A stretch of 64,000 bases of DNA from Piezodorus guildinii. Its lineage: Eukaryota; Arthropoda; Insecta; Hemiptera; Pentatomidae. The stretch is from contig CM041297.1 of assembly GCA_023052935.1 (NCBI GenBank), positions 46,686,417 to 46,750,416 on the forward strand. Direction: 5' to 3'. Within the stretch, counting starts at the first letter, position 1; each line of letters starts with the position of its first letter. A program made the position numbers and the translations under genes. Below the pieces are notes generated by a model. That model had not been told where the DNA came from, searched no databases, and saw nothing but the letters and a program-made list of their open reading frames with translations. Below are positions 22,454 to 33,239 of the stretch, in pieces.

Positions 22454-23277
22454 CACAACATACTTATCTATCCCTTATGGACATTGCATATACATTTTCA
22501 ATTTATTTTCTAGTCTATTCTAACACTAAATTTCTAGTCTTTACAATTTTTAAAAAAAATTTCCTCTTTAGTTATTTACATTTTTTTATTTGTTTCTCTC
22601 CATAACTACAATTAAAATTTAAACTTAAACCTTTGGTGCGCACATTATATAACCAAAATATAGATAAATTCACTCCTTAGTTGTCATGCCAGTCCCTAGG
22701 GAGTCTAAAATTACATTTTCCGCCAACACGGCTACATCTTTGAAATCGACACCTAGGTCTTCCAAAAAGCTCCTTGTGCTTCCAGGAACCGCTCCGCGAG
22801 ATCCAAACCATAGACCTCTAACAAAGAACTGTCTATCGCCAAATGTCTCACGGTAGGGTCCCGGATCATTGCAGTACTTCCGTTCTTCGGGAATGCAAAG
22901 ATGTCTGCGTACCTCACTGATCCGTCCGTAACAGTGCAGTAGAACTCGTCAAAACAGATGAAATATTTTTCCCTGAGGAGCTTTGCTAACTCCTGTTTAA
23001 CCCTTTGGTGGCGACGCGTGATGGGGGAGTTGTTGGGGCAATTTCTCAGCACATGGGCAAGTGTTTCAGACTCTTTGCTGCATTTGCGACAGAGGGATCT
23101 AACTTCTCTCAATTGTCCTGGTACTCCACGCAGGGGAGTATAGTTTAGGCTCAGTTTCAGGGCATGGGACCATTCTGATATAAAATATTTCCTAATTCTT
23201 AAGGTATTGGTATCTTTTTCAACAGTGAACGAGCCAGTTATAGTTAAAAAAGATTTTAGTCTGTCTATTACAATCCA
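22454..23277 (-). mobile_element. R2-like LINE C-terminal end (right arm)
   Basis: Mirror copy of 17867-18690 with the same zinc knuckle, endonuclease-like segment, frameshift and 3' UTR. Identical protein over 119 residues (22753-23112). Confidence 0.8.
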
Positions 23278-23555
23278 TTATATAGAGGTTAACGAACAAT
23301 CTCAGTACTCATTTTTTATTGTTTGTTCTATTTTGTCTAAATGTTCATAAATTTCCTTGGTGTTTCTGAATATATATAGCCTTTTAATTAAAATTTATAT
23401 AAAAAATAATTTAACTAAGATGTGAACTATGAGTTGCACAATGAAGGGTGTACGCGGGGTATTTGTTAGCGAGAGAGAGGGGGTGGGGGAAAAGAAGTGG
23501 GTTGAAAATCGTTAATGGGATGCCAACTTGGGCGAAAACATGAGTTATTTTTACA

Positions 23556-23861
23556 AACTCTGTCCATACCCTTATTAATTTGAAACTTAAGTACGTGTTA
23601 TGTAGTTAATGAAGTCCCTAAATACACCTTTTATTATAATAACTTAATTTATTGTAGTTTTATATTTTTGTTTTTATAATTTTTCTTTGTCCTACCAAAC
23701 TTTAGATGGGGGCGCTAATCCCTCTCTTAAGTCCCATACCTACATCTATATGAACCATAACTATTATTATTAATGCTGATTAGAGAAGCTTAATTAATGA
23801 TGAGAGAGCCCCTAGCTGACTAGTACTCTATGGCACGGTCTTTTTAAGCATATAATTAATT
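23556..23861. other. unassigned DNA
   Basis: Nothing recognised. It separates the palindrome from the Jockey-like LINE tail. Confidence 0.4.
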
Positions 23862-24718
23862 TTTTTTTTTAATTTTTATTTATTATAGAGATATTTACAA
23901 CTGTATTAACACAAAAATACATCAAGTAAATGTGACTGTTCACACATGAGATATGGACATGATAGGCGTGAGAAGAATCTACCCATTGCTAGCACTTCAA
24001 AGGTTTTTCAGACAAGGAGGTCTCGAGGCCATCGTCGTTTCAGCCGCCTCGGAGGATGATCAGGAATAGAAGGAAATGAGAGATTGCGGACAAGTGGGTT
24101 TGGGTGGAGTGGTAATTTGGAGTGAAAGGAAGTATATCTAATTCGGGCTAAGTCTGCAACTAATGGGATATTCAGGTCTTTATGGATTATTTTATTGGTG
24201 ACAAAGTAAAGGGCATTTAGGATCTTTCGGAGGATTTTGGATTGCAAGGATTGGATGCGAGAGGAATTTGATGGCTTGGTGGATCCCCATAGTTCAATTC
24301 CATATGTCCAAATAGGCCTAAGTATGGTAATATAAATTAGTTTTTTGTAGTAGGTAGGAAGTTTTGAACGTTTGTCAAGTAAATGTTGTAATAAGCGATA
24401 TCTGCGAGCTGTTTCTTGTCGTTTCAGTCTAGTGTGAGGATTCCAAGTGAGTCGTCTATCAAGATGCAGTCCAAGGTATCGGATCTGTTCAACTGAGGTG
24501 AGTGGAATATTGCCAAAGGATATAGTGGGACAGGCAGACATAGGTTTGCGGCGCAGGGTAAAGGTAATTTGATGGGATTTAGTAGGATTTATTTTGATCC
24601 TCCACTTTAGACACCATTCTTCAATGGAAACAATGTGAGACTGAAGGGTTTGGGAAGCAATAGTTGGTTCATTGTTTACGGATAACACACATGTGTCATC
24701 GGCGTATGTAGTGAGGAC
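23862..24718 (-). mobile_element. Jockey-like LINE (family J1), 5' truncated at the RT active site
   Basis: The open frame enters at T-T-Y-A-D-D-T (YADD at about 24696-24707), then continues open for 226 codons: WCLKWRIKINPTKS, RYLGLHLDRRLTW, LRPIWTYGIELWGSTKPSN, SLQSKILRKI, PPRRLKRRW. This is the RT palm/thumb to C-terminal order of Jockey-clade LINEs. Stop at about 24008, then a 3' UTR with GTGCTAGCAATGGGTAGA and a poly-A tail at 23862. This is the best preserved LINE frame in the window, but it lacks the endonuclease and most of the RT. Copies at 3880-4378 and 53417-53566. Confidence 0.88.
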
Positions 24719-25555
24719 ACTGCAATAATTAAATTAAATGGGGATACTCTCACAACTGCCCCTAGGATATTGAGACCCGTCAGCCAACAGGTAGCCACAA
24801 TATAAAAATAGAAGTGATGACCCTATAACTATTATCGAGAATCGCGGCCAAGGGCCTGTTACGCAAATGGAAAAATAAATGATTGGTTAGTTTATAAAGC
24901 TATTTCTGTATTCTTCTGCTTATTATAGTGGTGTTTTTTCAATGAAGAAAAATGCGGTATTTATGGTATGTATACATCCGTGTTTAAGGATACCTGTTTA
25001 CGTGTCTAAATCAGGTGATTGTTAGCATATTTGACAAACAGGTCACCTTACCTGGAACCTAATCTACATGCGAAGGTAGTCATTTCCGACTGGAGCTGAT
25101 TAGGCTATTCATGATTCATCATTCAAAATTCATCAAAGCAGGTTGGTCCTCTTTTAACTGTATATATGGTTTTCAGCCTTCAGTGGACTCTAAATAGCAA
25201 CGAAAAACAAGGAAATTAAGATAAAATCGATAAATTGCGTTTAAAACAAATTGTTTTAACGTTTGTTTCGTTATAATAATTTCAATTAGAACTTCAAAAA
25301 CAAGTTATCAATCTATTCTAGCCAACATGGGGGGAGGAGAGGGAATCGAGATTTGTATAGTGGAATCACCGCGAAATAGATTTCCACTCGGATTCAGGCC
25401 TGCTCCGTTAGACCCGTTGTTGCTGAAGGTGTATTAGTATTTATTAGTACTTGTAAGTATAATATTTAGTATTTGTAGTGGTGTTTTTAATAAACCACTA
25501 TTTTTCCCCATTGTTTTGATCAGATTCTGTTAGTTTACAAATATAAAATGGCCTA
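24719..25555. other. unassigned DNA
   Basis: No coding or known repeat signal. Moderate GC patches near 24750-24860 and 25330-25430 were checked for frames without success. Confidence 0.4.
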
Positions 25556-26020
25556 TGTCATATTATAATAATAATAAATTCTTTATTTATTCTGGGACAA
25601 GTCCCTTCAGAGTAATATTACAGAAGAATTAAATTAGAGCTTCAGTGTCTTAGAGTAAAAACACAAACAAAAAATGACAGAAATAAAAAAGAAAATGAAT
25701 AATAGTTATAAATTATCAGGTAGCTTCTTATAATAATTTAGAAAAAACAAACAAAACAAATTAGGCAAAAATAAAAATATGTTCATAAATCTTTAAATAC
25801 GATACAAAATAAAATATGATAAATAATCGTTTCCGTCTGCTCCATCTACCGATTTTAATTGAAATTCAAAAACCTGTTGGGGTCATTTGAAAATCGGGAA
25901 AACAGGAAGTCTTTGAACAAACGGGATTTGAAGGTCGGAAGAGTATTGGAATGACGGATTTAAGAAGGAAGAGAATTCCATACGGACGAGGATCGCTTAG
26001 GAAAGATCTCTACAAAGCTT
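25556..26020 (-). mobile_element. CR1-like LINE 3' end
   Basis: Reverse reading gives S-V-W-N-S-L-P-S then I-R-H-S-N-T-L-P-T-F-K-S-R-L, the well-known C-terminal WNSLP...F-K motif of CR1/L2-type LINEs. The 3' UTR ends in the hairpin GGGACTTGTCCC, AGAATAAATAAAG and an ATT-type repeat at 25556-25575. Confidence 0.75.
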
Positions 26021-26410
26021 GGCATGGATATATAGCAATATCTCGGATCAATATATTCCTTTTTACATCATTGTTATTGTTTCTTCTGGTTTAATAATTT
26101 CATCAATTTATGCCCTTCCGCCCTCCTCCATTCCTGGTGATAATAATTTAATATTGATGAAATTCTACAAAATAAGTTTGTTCTCATTAAAAAGCCCCAC
26201 CCTCTCTTGCTCCCACGCCAATCGGGACATCAAAGAATCCCCTAATGAAGTCTTTTGTTGAATTTTAAGCCTGATGATAAGTCCATCCTTCAAGGAGCCG
26301 TCGACTGCTTATTAGAATTTCGAAGTTGCCTTTTCGTTGCTTTCCAAATTGATAATATGAGAGCTAGCTAAATTTTACACGTTTTTATTAATTGTAGTTT
26401 GTCCGATTTT
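26021..26410. other. unassigned DNA
   Basis: An 80-codon frame here has no family signature and is taken as chance. Confidence 0.4.
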
Positions 26411-27435
26411 TTGTTTTCACTTATTGTATTGCGATTTCACTTATAAGTATTGCGATCGTGAAAATTTTCGAATTTTAGTTTTCGACGGACATACACGTTT
26501 TAGGGTCTTCTGAGTCCAAATAACAGTGTCTTACAGAAAGGTAAGTCTAGCACGAAAATGAGAAGGCGTAAAATACTGAAATTTCATATTTTTAAGACAA
26601 CTATGTATAACATCAAAATCAGCTAACAAGAAGAGCCACTTTATACACTAAATTTTGCACCTTCTTACAATTTCCTAAAAACAGCCTTAATGATTTCTAA
26701 CCTTAACCTTCTTCTTAACCTTCTAACCTTCTAGCCTTAACGATTAAACTTGCTATATCGATGTAAAATTTAATAATAATAAAAAAATAGACTTACCGAA
26801 TCCGAAGGTTCGCTGCCGATACCACCAAACAATGTCCACACAGACTCGTCCAATGATCACCGTTCAAGCCCAAGCCCCTGAGATCAGACTTAACGCAATC
26901 CTCCCATCGACGCTTCGGCCTACCTTTCGGACGCCTACCAGTCGGATCAGTGAAAAACAACTTTCTCGGAATCCGTTCCTCATCGAGCCCAACAACTTTA
27001 CTCGCCCATTTGAATCTCCCGATCATGTAGGGTTCAATCTGATTGAAATAGTCTGACTAAGCTTAAATTACGATATTTTAAATTTTCTTCCTCTAAAGTA
27101 CCTTTAATTTTGTAGAATTTATAAAAATAAATATAAAATAGCATCTATTTAGCATTGATAAAAATTGAATAAATAAATAATTTTAACGAATACGATATTT
27201 AACTAAAAGAGAAAAGGCCAACAATATTTTTTAATGCAACTTATGTGTTTTTTGAACATAAAAACCTTAACATAGACGTACAATATACCGTTGGAAAGCT
27301 AAAGATTTTAGAAAAATTATTATCTTATATACGAAATTGTAAAAAGTCAATGAAAAGTGATGAAAAGCCGATAAAACTAACTGATTGTCATAGATAATAA
27401 TATAATAGATTATTTAATAAAACAGGTGTTTTTAT
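26411..27435 (-). mobile_element. H element interrupted by a LINE fragment
   Basis: H blocks run from the degraded 3' end to GATGTAAAATTTAATA (26772), then again from GGGTTCAATCTGATTGAAAT (27028) to about 27435. Between them lies the LINE at 26773-27027. The microsatellite and 5' terminus are lost. Confidence 0.75.
26773..27027 (-). mobile_element. RTE-like LINE 3' fragment
   Basis: The C-terminal reading R-I-P-R-K-L-F, G-R-R-P-K-G-R-P-K-R-R-W-E-D-C-V-K-S-D-L-R-G-L-G is the common GRPxxRWxDxV tail of RTE-like and related LINEs. Its 3' end is a TTATTATTATT-type tail (26773-26782). 5' truncated to about 250 bases. Confidence 0.8.
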
Positions 27436-27732
27436 TACTTTTACTTATTTAATGCTGATAAAGATGCACCACGTATGTCATCCTGTGGCCGATGCGTTAC
27501 ACCGGCATCCCATTTGTTATAAACTTTTCATTATCTCCCCCGTAATTTCTGATTAAAAGCTCCCGAATTTTACGATTTATTAGTAGAATAGAAAAAGAGT
27601 TAGTGAGATAAATGATTTTTTATAGTTATTTCGCGAATATCTCAAAAACTAATGAGTTTATCCCAAATTTTGTAATAAACTGTGTTAAAGAAATTTTAAA
27701 AATTCTATAATAATTGTTCTGTTCAATTTATC
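27436..27732. other. unassigned DNA
   Basis: No gene seen. Confidence 0.4.
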
Positions 27733-27848
27733 GCTGAAATGAATGGTCACGGAGATATTTGGGGGATAATATTAATGGAATCACTCACCTTCCTAATCTC
27801 TTGCCCCAATCTCTGTCAGCTCCAACAATCCCCCCATAACTCTCCTTC

Positions 27849-28260
27849 TAATTTCGCTATATCGATATAAAATTTAATGGGATTTAATATCATGTTGATT
27901 TCGTTCTGATTAAATAGTCTGACAGAGCTTAAATGTCGAATTTTCTTCCTTTAAATTACCTTTCATTTTGTAGATTCGAAAAAATAACTATGTCATCTTG
28001 TTAGCTTTGATAAAAAACGGGTAAATATGTAAGCTAAACGTATTCAATATCCAACAAAAGTAGAAAAGAGCGAAAATATTTTTATATGTATTTTTTTTTT
28101 TTTTACATAAGAATATTAATATATTATACGGTATATTATCCGTTATAAAGCTGAAGATTTCAGAAAAAATATCATCTTATACACAAAGTTAATAAGTTAA
28201 TGATGCGTGACAAAAAGGGAACAAATGTAAATGATCGTTGTAGATAATAATATAATAGCT
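27849..28260 (-). mobile_element. H element, middle to 5' part
   Basis: From GCTATATCGATATAAAATTT to AATAATATAATAGCTAG. Its first 245 bases lie in the palindrome arm. Confidence 0.7.
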
Positions 28261-28371
28261 AGCTGATGCCCGCGAATTCGTCTGCGTCGATTTATATCAT
28301 CATGATCGCTATTAAGATTTTTTTTAAAGAATATATTTTAAAGTACTTCTCATATATTTAAACATCATTTT

Positions 28372-28680
28372 TTATTTCCACTTACCTAAATATGGTATAA
28401 ATAGTAAGGGGAAGTATTGCGATCGTGAAAATTTTCGAATTCTAGTTTTCAACGGAAATACATGTTTTAGGGTCTCCTGAGTTCAAATGACCAAGTCCCG
28501 GAAAAAGGTCTGTGTGTGTTTGTCCGCGCGCGCGCGTGTGTGTGTGTGTGTGTGTGGTATGTCCAGCGAGTAAACGAAAAGTCCTGTGAAACTGAAATTT
28601 CATATTTAAGACACCTATACGCCCGAGATGTTACAGCAACTTAAACATTAATAAATTCGGCTGACCGGAATGCTTGATTC
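28372..28680 (-). mobile_element. H element 3' part
   Basis: GTATTGCGATCGTGAAAATT, GTCCCGGAAAAAGGTC, then a mixed GC/GT microsatellite (28512-28557) and CGCCCGAGATGTTACAGCAA. Broken at the palindrome arm. Confidence 0.8.
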
Positions 28681-29041
28681 CGTTAAAAATACATATAAAA
28701 ATATTTTCGCTCTTTTCTCTTGGATATTGAATACGTTTAGCTTACATATTTACCCGTTTTTTATCAAAGCTAACAAGATGACATAGTTATTTTTTCGAAT
28801 CTACAAAATGAAAGGTAATTTAAAGGAAGAAAATTCGACATTTAAGCCCTGTCAGACTATTTAATCAGAACGAAATCAACATGATATTAAATCTCATTAA
28901 ATTTTATATCGATATAGCGAAATTAGAAGGAGAGTTATGGGGGGATTGTTGGAGCTGACAGAGATTGGGGCAAGAGATTAGGAAGGTGAGTGATTCCATT
29001 AATATTATCCCCCAAATATCTCCGTGACCATTCATTTCAGA

Positions 29042-29529
29042 TAATTCATCATTTATGTCATAACTTGCGTTGTCGAAGTTTGAGAAAGTTCATTAGGGAA
29101 AATCCTTGCATTAATTGAGTAATTGATATTCTATTATTACTATTCCGTATTTTTATTTATTTTTTTTACTAAGTTCCGAATCCGACCAATGAATTTGACA
29201 ATAAAACTCAAATATTACCAGATTATATTCAAATTAGAACATTCTCATACATTAATATACACTACATTAATATATTTTATCTCACATCAATTATATATAA
29301 TTTATGTTTCGAGGACTTATCCCCTCATCTTCAGTGTATTGTATTAAAACTTCACAGATTTTTATACATTTTAGTCCAACATATTGCAATATTTTATGTA
29401 TTTAAATGTTTGAAAAAGGAAAATAATAGCCATAATGTTAATAGATATATTTAATTTTTATAGTAATTTGGCTCGTGGTCTGTAATCTTCGTTTAATTTC
29501 GCAGTTTAACTTAGTGGGAAATTTTTTTT
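29042..29529. other. unassigned AT-rich DNA
   Basis: Nothing recognised. Confidence 0.4.
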
Positions 29530-29694
29530 TTACTTTCACTTACCATATATATGAAATATATAGTAAGGGAAAGTATTGCGATAATGAAAATTTTTGAATT
29601 CCAGTTTTTAACGGAAATACACGTTTTAGGGTCTCCTAAGCCTAACTGACCAAGTCCCGCAAAAAGGTCTGTATGTGTTTGTCCGCGCGCGCGC

Positions 29695-29744
<50 letters not shown>

Positions 29745-30236
29745 TATGTCTAGCGCGCAAAACTATAAGTCGTACGAAACTGAAATTTCATATTTAAGAC
29801 AACTATACGCCCGAGATGTTACAGCAACTTTTTCATCAAAATCGGCTAACTAGAAAAGCCACTTTATACCTTGCATTTTGCACCTTTGTATGATTTTTTC
29901 AAAAACATCTCTAACGATTTTGATTAAACTCTCTATGTTTATGTAAAATTTAATGGACTTTAATATGGCGTAGGTTTCATTTTGATTAAAATTGTTTGAC
30001 AGGACTTGAATTCCGATATTTTTAATTTTCTTCCTCTAAAGTACCATTAATTTTGCAGATTTCAAAAAAATTAGGCACATATTATTATTAGCATTGATAA
30101 ATAACAGATAAATATATAAGTTGAACGAATTCGATACCCAATTACAGGAGAAAAATGAAAAAATATTTTTTTAATGCAATTTTTTGTCTTTGAACATAAG
30201 AACAGTAATATAGACGTATAATATACCGTTTGAAAT
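29530..30236 (-). mobile_element. H element, 5' part missing
   Basis: 3' end at 29530, GC/GT microsatellite (29685-29742, the longest GT run in the window), then standard blocks until ATATACCGTTTGAAATATAA, where a LINE tail begins. Confidence 0.8.
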
Positions 30237-30530
30237 ATAATGTTAATAGATACATACATACATCCTCGGCGCTACAGCCCCGTTCGGGCCCTGGCCTCCA
30301 GAAGAAACCTTCCCCACTCTTCTCTATTCCTGGCCATCGTCCACCAGCCTAACGCTCCCAGCTGCACTGCATCCTTTCCAACCTGGTCCAACCATCTCAT
30401 TCGGGGTCTCCCTCTCTTCCTTTTGCCTACCGGCGCATAGCTCATTATTCTCTTGGGGATACAATCATCTGCCATCCTTTGAACGTGGCCAGCCCAACGA
30501 AGCCTGCTTATCTTATAGATATATCAACAT
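30236..30530 (-). mobile_element. RTE-like LINE 3' end, second family
   Basis: The reverse frame reads M-A-D-D-C-I-P-K-R-I-M-S-Y, G-K-R-K-R-G-R-P-R-M-R-W-L-D-Q-V, then W-W-T-M-A-R-N-R-E-E-W and stop, followed after about 35 bases by the repeated 3' tail ATGTATGTATGTAT. Tail style and GRPRMRW motif fit RTE-type or related LINEs. It is heavily 5' truncated. Confidence 0.85.
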
Positions 30531-30663
30531 CAGTTAGACACACTCCAGCTCTGTTGTTGTACGGAACGAAAATTTGGCAGAATAAATTTTTTTTATTATC
30601 ATATTGGATATAATTAGTTGACCGTTGAGTATTACTAGAAGGAATTAGTTCGGATGGCGGTCG

Positions 30664-31076
30664 ATGAATGAAAGAATTAGATATTTTAAATTTTCTTCCT
30701 CTAAAGTACCTTTAATTTTGTAGATTTCAAAAAATCATTCTATCATCTTATTAGCATTGATAAATAACAGATAAATATATAAGTTGAACGAATTCGATAC
30801 CCAATTACTGGAGAAAAATGAAAAAATATTTTTTTAATGCAATTTTTTTCTTGAACATAACAAATTTTGAACATAAGAACAGTAATATAAATGTATAATA
30901 TACCGCTGGAATGCTAGAGATTTTAGAAAAAATATTATCTTATACACAAGCTTGTAAAATCTAATAAAGAGTGATGAATTGAAAATGGATTTTTCAATAC
31001 AATAGGTTTTTTAATAAATCACATGTTTCTTTAGAAATTCAATAATATAATAAAACCGTAGGTAATAATATAATAA
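30664..31076 (-). mobile_element. H element, middle part
   Basis: Repeats the blocks already present at 29996-30230 (GAACGAATTCGATACCCAAT, the GAGAAAAATG block), then continues to AATAATATAATAAAACC, where a SINE pair is inserted. The H sequence resumes at 31598. Confidence 0.75.
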
Positions 31077-31077
31077 A

Positions 31078-31310
31078 ACCCGCTGGTGGCCCTAGGATTT
31101 TTTAATGGGAGTAAAAAATCCTTAGTTATGCCGTCCTTCGGAGGGGACGTTAAAAGGTGGTCCCGAGCCTATGTGATATCAGGTACTCGTTAAAGATCCC
31201 TATCCTAATAAAACCTGGATAGGCAAAATTTAGGATTCTCATTGTAGCATCGTCCGATTAGCCATAGCAGCATAAAAGTGACGTTAAACGAATAAACAAA
31301 TAATATTTTA
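31078..31310 (+). mobile_element. SINE-A, head truncated
   Basis: Body with perfect hairpin AGGATTTTTTA...TAAAAAATCCT, GCCGTCCTTCGGAGGGGACG and tail GTGACGTTAAACGAATAAAC. Confidence 0.85.
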
Positions 31311-31597
31311 TTTATTTATTTAACGTCACTTTATGCTACTATGGCTAATCGGACGATGCTACAGTGGGAGTCCTAAATTTTGCCTATCCAGGTTTTATTA
31401 GGATAGGGATTTTTAACGAGTACCTGACATCGCACAGGCTCGGGACCACCTTTTAACGTCCCCTCCGAAGGACAGCGTAACTAAGGATTTTTTACTCCCA
31501 TTAAAAAATCCTAGAACCACCTGCGGATTTGAACCCGTGACCTTTAGCGTGGGAGGCTGTTACGCTAGCCACCCAGCTACAAGTGATCCCTACAAAT
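31311..31597 (-). mobile_element. SINE-A, full length
   Basis: Complete reverse copy. The head at the right end (GGGATCACTTGTAGCTGGGT in sense) includes the A box and the B box GGTTCAAATCC, and the body reaches the TAAATAAATAAA tail. Placed tail-to-tail with the previous copy. Confidence 0.9.
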
Positions 31598-31757
31598 AAT
31601 ATAATAGTTTATTTAATAAAACACATGTTTCTTTTAAAATCCAGTGTAAATAATTCTTTAATTATTTATTTTCGTTTCTAAATTTATTTAAAAATTCTTT
31701 AATTGATATACATAACGGAAATAAGTAAAAGTCGTGTGTTGCGCGCACCAGAGTTTT
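31598..31757 (-). mobile_element. H element 5' end, resumed after the SINE pair
   Basis: AATAATATAATAG repeats the sequence left of the SINEs (candidate target duplication), and the element then continues to CGTGTGTTGCGCGCACCAGA. Confidence 0.8.
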
Positions 31758-32255
31758 CGTATAGAGGTTGGTAAAAGCAAAAGGAAATTAATTATAAAAT
31801 CTATTTAATTTGGTTGATGCCATATATGTTTGTTTTTATAACAAAATACAAACGTAAAGTTCTTACGATAAACTATAATCAGGATAGATAAGAAAAAATA
31901 TCTTGAATGTTGGAAAACAAATGACAACCCTTCGGTGACAGAATGTAACAGTCCTGTGTAACTAGTTACTCACATCCTGTCATAGTGCAGCTGCGAGCCA
32001 GAATAAATACTCAAAACATATTACATCATCTAATAAATATATTACGTATAGCCCATCATCAAGATGAATTCAATTGTATTTTGAATGTATGTGTTACACA
32101 TTAACGCGACATCATAGATAGTATTTTTTCCTGCCTTGGAAAGCAATAGATCTTTAATATATCTATCTATAATTTACTGCTTTTCACAGTCAGGGAGAAA
32201 TTGAGTAAGCTGCTTTATTATATTGGTAAATAAAAGTATTCTATACAACAAAAAA
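31758..32255. other. unassigned DNA
   Basis: No gene or family recognised. Confidence 0.4.
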
Positions 32256-33150
32256 TCTGGTGCGGGCAACACACGACTTTCACTTACCTCCATTTTTAAA
32301 ATCAATGAAAGAATTTTCAAAAAAAGTTAGAGATAAAAATACGTCAAACTATTAAGGAATTAATTAAATTGAATTTATATAGAAACATGTGTTTTATTAA
32401 AAAATCTATTATATTATTATCTAAAATAATCAGTTAGTTTTATGTTCATTTCATCACTCTCTGTTAACTTTTAAATGCTTGTGTATGAGATAAATTGTTT
32501 TCTAAAATCTTTAGCTTTTCAACGGTATATCATACATGTACATTACTGCTCTTATGTTCAAAAACGAAAAATTGCATTAAAAAAACATTTTTTCTATTTT
32601 CTCCTTTAGTTGGGTATCGAATTTATTCAATTTATATATTTACCTGTTTTTCATCAGCGTTAACAAGATAATATATTTATTTTTATTGAATCTACAAAAT
32701 TAAAGGTACTTTAGAGGAAGAAAATTTAAAATATCGGCATTTAAGCCCTGTCAAACCATTTTAATCAGAACAAAACCTACATGATATTAAAGCCCATTAA
32801 ATTTTACATCGATATAGCGAGTTTAATCAAAATCGTCGGAACCGTTTTCGAGAAAATAGAAAAAAGGTGAAAATGCATGGTATAAAGTGCCTCTTCTGGT
32901 AAGTTCATTTTGATGAAAAAAGTTTTGTCACGTCTCGGACGTATAGTTGTCTTAAATATGAAATTTCAGTTTCATAGGACTTACCGTTTTCGCCGGGTGT
33001 TACCTCACACACACACACACAGACCTTTTTGCGGGACTTGGTTATTTGGACTCAGAGGACCCTAAAACGCGTATTTTCGTTGAAAACTGGAATTCGTAAA
33101 TTTACACGATCGCAATACTTCTCCTTACTATATATAGTAAGTGAAAGTAA
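32256..33150 (+). mobile_element. complete H element
   Basis: Runs from TCTGGTGCGGGCAACACACG to hairpin plus GTGAAAGTAA, with all internal blocks in order and a short CA microsatellite (33006-33020). A good reference copy at 895 bases. Confidence 0.93.
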
Positions 33151-33239
33151 TATCGAAGTACACAAAATTTACTAAAAGTTTTTTTATAATAACTTTATCA
33201 AGATCATCGTTAATCACGTTTTAATTTTCATTTACAACG

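Larger units (their letters stand above)
21030..23555 (-). repeat. right arm of large near-perfect palindrome
   Basis: Reverse complement of 17589-20113. The inner edge is a T run followed by CAAGTACCTTTAATTCTGTA; the outer edge is ACATGAGTTATTTTTAC. Beyond 23555 the flanks no longer pair. Confidence 0.95.
27733..29041. repeat. second palindrome: 360-bp arms, about 590-bp spacer
   Basis: 27733-28092 pairs with 28682-29041 (sum about 56774). Outer parts are non-H sequence (CATTCATTTCAG edge); inner parts are mid-H sequence. Differences are few: a six-base indel (CCAACAAAAG versus CCAAGAG) and scattered substitutions. The spacer contains further reverse-oriented H sequence. Confidence 0.9.
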
